A stretch of 64,000 nt of DNA. Origin: Bryum argenteum (lineage: Eukaryota; Streptophyta; Bryopsida; Bryales; Bryaceae). The stretch spans positions 16,810,345-16,874,344 of the forward strand of contig CM073326.1 in NCBI GenBank assembly GCA_037043015.1, written 5' to 3'. Of the stretch, positions 56,340-64,000 are shown in pieces (the first letter of the stretch is position 1; the number at the start of each line of letters is the position of its first letter). The notes beneath the pieces were generated by a model. That model did not search any database. It was not told the origin of the DNA and saw nothing but the letters and a program-made list of their open reading frames with translations. Made by a program: the position numbers and the translations under genes.

Positions 56340-57600
56340 TTGATTTAGGTTCACTCCTCAGTGCTCATGCTTGCAGAAGTTGAAACAATCACAGTTCGGA
56401 TCGCAAATTACTCACCTTCCTTTCTGGGAAGTGTAGGTTGTGGTATTCCCAAAGAACTTGCACGTATACTTGCCATCGCTTGAGAATGTAGATTTGCAAA
56501 GTTGAAGCCGTGTTTTGCTGTAGCTAGGATATCCGTCATGGATCTCATTTTCCCATGTTTGGGCTTGAGGAACCCTTCCTGCTCTGTAGCAAGAATATCC
56601 ATAATGGATCTCGTTTTCCTATATTTGTGTTTAATGAAGCCTTCCGGCTTTGCCTCGTGCTCTGCCTCCTCCTCTCCCTCCAGCTTTCCCTCCTCCTTTG
56701 CCTACTCTTTTGCCTCCAGCTCTCCCTCGAGATCTACCGCCTGGGCTGCCTCGAGATCTGCCTCCAGCTCTACCTCCAACTTTGCCTCCACTACCTCGCC
56801 TTCTACAAGGTACTCTGCCTCCAGCTTTGCCTCGTGCTCTACCTGATCTCCTCCAAGCTTTGCTTGCTCTTCCCTTGTATTTTCCCTTGTTCTCTGCTTC
56901 AACTCCTCTCCACCTACGTTGGACTCGGTCTCCTCCACTGAACTCTCGTCTCTGCTCCTATATGTCCTACTTGCTTCTTCCTTGCTGTCGCTATCAGTGC
57001 ATGACTCGTCAAATATGAAATCGTGGAACTCACACTCAAGACGTTGTCAATTTGTGCAATAACCTCATTGTTACTTGGTTCTTCTTTGTCAGCACGTTCT
57101 CTCCCCTCACGTTCTCTCCCCTCCTGTGGGACCTGATTGTCCTTCGTCCTCAGAATCTTCCCCTTCTTCTTCCTCCCAAATTTGCTCTTCCTACTGCAGT
57201 TGGAGTTGTGTTCATAGTCATCTGCCTTGAGACATCCGCATTTGGACTTCTTCCTACGTATCTTAGACCCCTCTCATGTGTCCACCTCAAGGTGCCCACA
57301 AAACTGTCAATACCCAAATTTGAGAAGGTTAGTGATATCCTCAGAAAAGTACATCGAAACCATTAGCTAAATGAAACACTGAACTATGAAGCCTAGGTGA
57401 TATACCTTCGGATTGTTCTCTAGAAGTGCTGCCCTTTGCTCTTGTGGGAGAGTTCTAAGCAATGTCTTTACTGAAGATTTAACCAAACGATGCTCGGTGG
57501 AATTTGCTGAGGCTTTGCAATTATGCTAATTGCATTCTCCTTCCTTGGACTCTTGGGTGGACAGTCAAAAGAAGCATTCTTCCTGACTAGGGATTTCTGA
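56340..57600 (-). pseudogene. Coiled-coil / MTDILAT family, unit 3 copy (longest)
   Basis: Acceptor tgcacttttcag (near 57600), then a segment with SFDCPPKSPRKENA, KSSVKTLLRTLPQEQRAALL and a donor (gaag|gtatat, 57405). The next exon carries RRKKSKCGCLKADDYEHNSN, SKFGRKKKGKILRTKDNQ, PSNNEVIAQIDNVLS, SRDESSVEETESN, the coil (KLEAEYLVEGEVVEAKLEVE), two repeats (SIMDILATEQ, SMTDILATAKHG) and FNFANLHSQAMASIRASS. Damage: 2-bp insertion after IDNVLS, frame change in exon 1, and TAG at 56702-56704 inside the coil. Together with copy B of unit 1 it defines the gene's exon order. Confidence 0.7.
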
Positions 57601-59370
57601 AAAGTGCAAAACAATGAGCAAAAGTGCAAGCACGTACGTACAAGACTAAAACACTGTGAATTGAGCGTTTAGGGGAAAACGTTTTACCCCATTGTAGAGA
57701 AAGGTTGTGAAAGCCGTGAACTTAGAGTTAAACGCAAACTTGCAAACCTCGCAATGGCTATGGCGTTGTAGAGGAAGATGATAGCAGGGACACTCCTAGA
57801 AGCTTAGACTGATATCTCTCTAGGTTTTCCACTAGTTCTACACGACCAAAACGCTCTCTATGTAGTGATGCCAACGCTTTTTGACGTGGTAGTGAAAAGT
57901 GGGAGCAAACCTTGCAATGGCTATGGCGCTGTAGAGGACAATGATATCAGGGACACTCCTAGAAGCTTACACTGAAATCTCTCTAGGTTTTCGACTGGTT
58001 CTACACGACCAAGACGCTCTCTACGTAGTGACGCCGGCGCTCAGAGAAAGAGTGGCAATGGCTATGTGAGTGACGCCCCGATCAAACATGGAGGAAGGAA
58101 GGTACGGGAAACCCTAACACGCAATGTACATGGGGCAAACCCAAATCTTTTTTAAACGTAGATCTATGACGAACCGATATCTTCCGCCCATTCAAAATCA
58201 CATTAAGTTTCGCGTTGTTCTACGATTGGACATTTTGACGGAAAATTGTCATTGATTTCCTTACGATGGGAGGGTTTAGAATGTGATGATTACGAGTTAT
58301 AGGTGTGACAGACGTTCAGGGACTTGTTGTTTTAATAAAATTATTAGTGTGTACTTTTTGCAAAAATATGTCTAATTACTATAGAAAAGGGAATTAAATA
58401 TATGCGTGTCTTATATTCCTTACTGAATATTTTGGAATAACTCCTTCTATTTCTTAAATATTATGTTCAAAAATTTTCAGAGTAACTAAATATACAGTTG
58501 AATGAGAAGTTAGTGGAATTATGTACGTGGGTGTTCAATAAGAATTTTTTTTATTGGAATCAACCTTATTTTCTATTGGGAATGGCATGTAGTCACTATG
58601 AGGAGGTGATATTTCATTTTCCCAATATCTACTGAGACTCTTACATTTTGATATTGCTTTGAACATTATATTTATACTAAATGGGAGCTTCCTTTATTTT
58701 GAAATTCTTATAATGTTCGGAAATAAGGTTTTGTATTAAATAATATAAAAATAAAACCTAAGGGGCTTTGAACAAGTCTAGAAAAGGGTCTAGGGATATG
58801 GTAAAATTCATTTCTCCTTTTTCCCCAAAGTGGAGAATTTTAAACTTCAAATAAAATATAGGTGACGATGAGAATTATTAGTAACTTACTTTGGTATTCG
58901 TAATTGATTTATTCATAGCGAATTAATGATCGATTTGAGTAGAAATTTAATTTTGCTACATATGTTACTTAAAGTGTCAATATTGTTCAATATCTGAAGG
59001 TCATGAAATCAATATGATGCAATTACCTCGAAATTTGGTGGGTTAGGAGTCATAAATTGTTTGAAATGACAAGTGGCAAGTTTGCTAACTCACTTGTGAG
59101 GCCAAGGATATCATTATATTTGGTTTTTATTGGATTTGGATTTTGTTGGATTTGATAAAGGACAATTAACTTTCAATCATGGTAGATTTACTTAAGATTT
59201 AAGGAAAATGATTGGCAGATCCTAGTAAGAAAATGAAAGGTAGATCCTAGTAAGAAAATGAAAGGTAGATCCTAGTAAGAAAATGAAAGGCAGACCCTAG
59301 TCAGAAAATGAAAGGTAGATCCTAACTACCTTATTTTTAGAGTCCATTTTACCTTACCTATGCAACTAAT
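57601..59370. other. AT-rich, no gene seen
   Basis: 57720-58140 has a partial tandem (ctatggcg...gacactcctagaagctta occurs twice, about 57765 and 57925). The rest is AT-rich. Confidence 0.6.
59213..59321. repeat. 25-bp tandem repeat x4
   Basis: Units of ggtagatcctagtaagaaaa tgaaa, four full copies with a few substitutions. Confidence 0.92.
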
Positions 59371-59394
59371 TTGCCATCATTGTGCATGCAGGTC

Positions 59395-60601
59395 GTGTAT
59401 GAAAATCAAATGGAAGAAATTGAAAAGGGTGAGGCCCTTGGGTTTCCGACTTCTACCACAACATCCCGCACTCCATCTACGGCAGTTCAACCAACTCTGG
59501 TAGCTGACCCTTCAAATACCCAAGTGGAATATCCTTGTCTCTTTAGAAACTCCGCCAACCACTCCCAGAGCACCGGTATTCCCTAATCCAAGTAGCCCTC
59601 TCCTCTTGTCCAAATCCTCACATGCTTTGCAATGCTTTATTTAACTAGTGAAGTTTGCTAGACATGCTTTGCGTAAATCGAGTACCAACAGTTGTCCTCT
59701 AAGGAGTCTTCAAAAATCTATGCCAGAAGAGGAGGCAGGAGTGAGCTTTAATAGTGAACCTATGAGTGTCTCATCATGCATTGCAAACAGGATGAACCCA
59801 CCTCCTGGCGAGTTAGTGCAAAGCATGTTGGTGAAAGCTTCCGTGAAATCACTACTGAAGACATCACCGGTGAAGGAGAGGGTGGCATTCATCAAGGCAA
59901 ACAACAAGGTACAACTAATGTTGATCATGTTGTGTTTTCTTTTTGATAGTTTGCTATGTTGTGTTTTAATTCCAATTGTGTTTTATGAATGGCAGCTTAG
60001 TGAGGATCTTTTTGTCATAGAAAGGAATGGCTCTGAAGTGCCGGACAGTAATGCAGACTGCGATTGTAAAGATTCAGTCTGCGGCTGCAAGAGGTCGGCG
60101 GAAGGAAAAAAGCCAAGAGCCGGAAAGAAAGGTAGTCGAAAGTCTCACAAAAAGAAGAAGATTCCTGATGACGGCAAAGGGAAGGGGTTGGCGACCACAC
60201 AAAGGAAGGCCGCCATTCTGGATGACGACAAAAGGAAGGCGCCGGCTATGTCCGAAGATGATAAGCACTTGGTTGTTTTAGCCCAAATAGAATCTTTGAT
60301 GACTCAATTACAAGATCAGAAGAACAAGCTCACCATGAAGACGTCAACCAGCCCACGAGAAAGCTCAAAAGGGCATACATTACGAGCAAAGAATGGGACT
60401 CTAGTAAAAGCTAAACAATTGGATGATGGAAAGGGGGGTGGTAGGGACCTTTCCAATGATTCTACGAGGCCAATTGCTTGCCATTCCGCATTTGGTAGTA
60501 TGCTCTTCTATGATCCCTTGTCCTTAGGAACGTGGACTGTTATCAAGGATGTTCTTCCTTGCCATGTGAACAATATGGCCCACCCTATAGGCCAATATTA
60601 G
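59395..60601 (+). pseudogene. Divergent member of the coiled-coil family, Lys-rich
   Basis: Acceptor tgcatgcag (59390) leads into VVYENQMEEIEKGEALGF. A second frame from 59648 codes MLVKASVKSLLKTSPVKERV (the exon 1 motif of the family copies at 42.8 and 57.5 kb), then an intron (59908-59996, aag|gtacaa ... ggcag), then CDCKDSVCGCKRSAEGK and a KK-rich stretch (GSRKSHKKKKIPDDGKGKGL) like the Cys/Lys-rich exon of the family, and a coil-like region (LAQIESLMTQLQDQKNKL). It ends at 60601; the following DNA still looks like broken coding sequence. Function unknown. Confidence 0.5.
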
Positions 60602-61159
60602 AGGCACATGAAGAATTTTGCATTTGAGAGAGCAGCATAGACTTCTCCTTGGCATATTGACTGGTCGCAGCAGGACGCTTTAACAAAAGTTAGATTCAAA
60701 CTTAGGTTGAAGAAACTCTACCCGGGGATTGAATGAGGCCTATGGCATGCAGATGATAGGCAATAATATTAGAGAGAGGCGAGTGAGGTTGCGAAGGAGT
60801 TTTGCAAGGGCACTGTGGCAATGGCGGTGTCCCAGTGGCTGGCGAGGTAACAATAGAGTCTTGAAATGCAATTTAGGAATCACTATCTAACGAACAATAC
60901 CAAGCTAAATCTGACAAATGCAAGGTTGCTGCAACTAAACACACCAGGAGGAAGGGGTTCACCCACAAGCTGGGCCTAAGACTCTAAGAGCAGTGCAAGG
61001 GTTGGTGACGACATTCGTAAGTCAATTTTACACTAAGCATTGATTTTTTATTTTTTTATTTTTCTTTCACGAGTCATGCTTAGTTCAGTATACCTACATA
61101 ACCAATGGCTTTGCAATTTCGATTGTGTATGAGTTCTAATATCTGTTATAAGTAGCACA

Positions 61160-61643
61160 TATGGACAAGTTTGAGAGGCATCCTACAACCGAGGAGGTTT
61201 AGTTTGGAAAGCCAAATGGTATTCGGGCCGCTGTGGAACACATGCACCACAACAGCCTTGGTGATGAGATGCAAGAAGCGGTTGCCGTTACCTCGGCTAC
61301 TAAACCAAAGGAAAGTAAGGCAAGCTCTAAGAAAAAGAAGCGGAAATCGAAACCGAAGTGGCTTGATGACGACATCAGCGATAGTTTGGATTCAAGTGCT
61401 GAGGAAGACGACGAGTCCAATTGCGACAACGACGGGGAGAGTGACGCAGATGGGAGTGACGACGAGGACGAAGGTAGAAGTTTGGCTAAAGATACAGGTT
61501 CTGGAAGTGAGGCCGACAACGATGCTGAAGAATGCTAGAATCCGGACGGCAACAATACTGCTAGCGACAACGAGGAGGACGAAGATAATAGGCAGCGAGA
61601 GCCCCAACGTTCAGGCTCTAATTCTGGTTCACAGAATTCTTAG
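61160..61643 (+). pseudogene. Acidic/Lys-rich tail fragment
   Basis: FGKPNGIRAAVEHMHHNSLG, SSKKKKRKSKPKWLDDDISD, then long Asp/Glu/Ser runs (SAEEDDESNCDNDGESDADG) to a TAG at 61537 with the frame continuing acidic to 61643. Probably the 3' part of the gene beginning at 59.4 kb, or part of a transposon-derived gene; stops between the parts show it is broken. Confidence 0.35.
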
Positions 61644-62292
61644 ACTCACTCGTTCTCTTGTAGCTTATACGCCCAGACATATGTGCGTAGTAGTGAACTA
61701 TTGTCACTTGGGTTTGTTCACTTTTTGCTTCCTGAAACTGTTTGTACATATGAGACACAAGTTCTCGAATGAAGATGTGTATATTAGGGGAATGCAGATT
61801 CCAACAGAAGCACTAAATCTTTGGAAATTGCATGATAGACTGGAAAGAGTTTGTGAACTATTCATATAAATTTGACCTATTTCAAAAATGAAAGTATTTG
61901 CTTCTGCACACAGCAGTATATAAAGATTTTGACATTTTCAACTGTACATAGAGGTTAGAATCTAAATATTCATGGATTTATATAAAAAGGAATTTCTAAT
62001 GCTTTTAAATAGCGATCACCGAATCTTTTATTCCAACCAGACGAATACAACTCTAACACGTGCATTGTATTATACTCCGAATAACGAATTAAAAAGGACC
62101 ACGTGGCATGTGTTGAACACACTAAATCCAATTCGCCATAATTGCCATGTGGCTTACATTCCATTAGAATCTAAACATATACATCAATAATTCTGTAAGA
62201 TTGACTTTCCTAAACCATATTTACCCTTAAATGTTGTCAAAAATTTCTACCCTTCATTCAGGAACGTTAATTTCAATTCTATCATCTGTTAA

Positions 62293-63055
62293 CCCCTAAA
62301 CGACCATGGTGTTTTGTGAGCTCCAAACTCCAAAATTGCACTTTTATACCACCTAGAACTACCATTAGAAGTAGTGGCTGAAATTTCATCTGTTGGATCT
62401 TTGCCATTTGTAAGATCGTAACATTCAAAGTTGATGAAATCTTTTTTTCAACAAACATAGTCCACTTTGTGCAAAGGAAAATGTGATGCTTATTACCCTT
62501 AAACATCAAGCTCATCTTTTTTTTAGTGTATATAATTGAATTGAGCATACCCATGCAAAACTTTAGACACTCATTTTACTTTTTGAACCTTCATGCAATT
62601 TATTTACTAGAAGAAGGTAGAAATCAAGGATGTGGTAAAACATGCACCACGTTTAATGTATATGGTTTAGGGGGAAAATGAACGGCGAGTATATACCTTC
62701 TTGAGTTTGTGAATTTCAAAAAGAAAAAAAATCAAAAAATTCCAAAACCTCAAATTTTGGCAAATTTGGAAAGAAAAAATTGTAATATCATATAAAACTT
62801 TGAATCTAGCACTTGTAATTTTTGAAGGATATCCTTGTAGGATTGGTAAATGTTTCAACTTGGGTCACTTGGAAACCTAAGTACAAAATCAATTAAGGAA
62901 AGATATCCAAAAAAAAAATCTTTAAAAAAAAAGTGAAAAAAAAAGTTTTTTTCAGCCTGCCCGAAGACTGAAAACTAAAATTTGCCTTTAAAAACTCCAA
63001 AGGTGGAGTTTGACTTCGTAAATCTTCCCACATACACCTTGTAGTATAGGGAACA
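62293..63055. mobile_element. TTAA-flanked element 3, right end missing
   Basis: ttaa (62289-62292) followed by cccctaaacgacc; shares internal motifs with elements 1 and 2 (gatcgtaacattcaaagttg; its right part, cccacatacaccttgtagta, is inverted in element 2). No right TIR or second ttaa was found, so the end is truncated or diverged; end coordinate approximate. Confidence 0.65.
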
Positions 63056-63542
63056 TCCAGTAAAAGAACTTTACATGAAGAACTTTACCAAGCAGATGCT
63101 AGTCTTACGACCTCTCTATGTTACAGAATGGTGATGAAGAACTTTACCAAGTAGTTTCTAGTCTTAGGACCTCTCTATGTTACATATACTACTATACTTG
63201 TCGTAGGATCTTTCTGTACTCCATTTCCTACTGTCATTGCTCTGATTCTGGATGTCATTTTCATGTCCATTCTTTGGGTAGACAAGAACAAATAAAAAAC
63301 AAAGTGGTGAGCCTCCAAAGAGGACCATTTTGAGCAATAGTCAATGCAAGCGTGCAGTAAACATTCTTAAGTTGAGTCATCACATGCACAGTCCCAAACA
63401 ATACCCCAACTGAAGCTTTCACAATGAGAAAGAGCATTCAAATATCCGAGCGGAGCTTGAATACAGAAAAATTCCTTATTGTCGATTTGATAACACACTG
63501 TGTAGTCAACACACAAGTGTGAAAGAATGGTAGTAAGAACCT

Positions 63543-63837
63543 TTACAACAAATGGTAGTTTCTCAGGCACGACAACACAACAAAAATGAGCCACAGGCAC
63601 ATGAAATAGCCCGACGACGCCCACGCCCACTTGCGAGGACCTCCCAACTCTCCTCCTAAAATCAATCTGCGCACTACCACCACCACTTGGCACAGCGCGA
63701 ATGTCACAAAAAATAGCATCAGCGAAAATCCCAAGCCTGCGGATGGGACCTCGAACTTCTCATGTAAATGGACGTTGTTGTAGAGCGATTGCAGCAGCCA
63801 TGGTATCCCAATGCCCACGTACACATTGATGCAGTTG
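63543..63837 (-). CDS. MHX: MHX-like cation/proton exchanger, last exon (unit 3)
   Basis: Membrane exchanger of the CaCA superfamily; plant MHX is a vacuolar Mg/Zn-proton antiporter. Only the last exon is in the window: 97 codons plus stop after acceptor gctgtgcag. NCINVYVGIGIPWLLQSLYN (end of the alpha-2 region), then two membrane helices ([19 protein letters not shown] and [15 protein letters not shown]) separated by [20 protein letters not shown], the typical C-terminal signature. The frame is intact, so this may be the functional parent or just the least damaged copy; upstream exons would lie right of 64000. Confidence 0.8.
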
Positions 63838-64000
63838 CTGCACAGCATTTGCTAAACATCAGGGACAGAGAATTTCCTTATCTTTTGAGCTTTTCATCGA
63901 GACTCGTAGCTCTATACAGATATTATGACTTGTTCGAATCTTACATATTAACACAAAGCTCTCCACTTAACGTACTCACATAAAGAGAGATTTCCAACTG

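Larger units (their letters stand above)
54558..64000. repeat. Tandem segmental duplication, unit 3 (open at right edge)
   Basis: RPS17 intron and exon 2 copy, family copy (56.3-57.6), degenerate charged gene (59.4-61.7), TTAA element, MHX last exon. The CACTA MITE and gcggct blocks of units 1-2 are absent. Confidence 0.85.

Overview
This is nuclear DNA of a land plant. The evidence is spliceosomal introns (GT-AG, plus one GC-AG), a plant-type initiator tRNA-Met, telobox promoter motifs, plant-specific gene forms (an organellar histidyl-tRNA synthetase, a PAT13/14-type DHHC transferase, a 3' part of an MHX-type exchanger) and plant TIR transposons. A bacterial-type HDAC and a degenerate kinase of a kind I associate with bryophytes suggest a non-seed plant, perhaps a moss. 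The species is not determined. No virus, plasmid or CRISPR is seen.

Layout. 1-5.4 kb: remnants of a repetitive coiled-coil gene family (huge coding minisatellite at 0.7-1.85 kb) followed on the same strand by a broken protein kinase. 5.8-6.05 kb: a small Mutator-like MITE. 7.3-26.3 kb: the normal gene-bearing part, with MRPL43 (-), a D-box protein (+) sharing its promoter, RPF1 (-), a 12-exon organellar histidyl-tRNA synthetase (+), a paralogue of the D-box protein (+), DNA primase large subunit (-) and a DHHC palmitoyltransferase (-). 27-28 kb: a Stowaway MITE and a solo LTR carrying a near-perfect heat-shock-element array. 30.2-32.5 kb: a bacterial-type (AcuC-like) HDAC. 33.1-34.4 kb: a protein with two Dof-like zinc fingers. 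35.4 kb: tRNA-iMet. 35.7-36.9 kb: mitochondrial RPS17.

From about 36.2 kb to the right edge the window is a threefold tandem segmental duplication with units of about 9-10 kb. Each unit starts inside the RPS17 intron, carries an RPS17 last exon, then one or two copies of the coiled-coil family in reverse orientation, then a fragment of the 3' end of an MHX-like cation/proton exchanger on the minus strand. Different MHX exons survive in different units, so the units decayed separately. Comparing units gives empty and filled sites, which identify several DNA transposons with their target-site duplications: a foldback CACTA MITE older than the duplication, and younger insertions (two TTAA-flanked elements, a TAA-flanked Harbinger-like element, an AAG-flanked element). 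A third TTAA-family element lies in unit 3.

Functional themes: cell-cycle genes (primase with E2F sites, two D-box proteins with MSA-like promoter elements), organellar translation (MRPL43, RPS17, HisRS), ribosome assembly (RPF1), and an otherwise undescribed repeat-rich gene family that has spread with the duplications.
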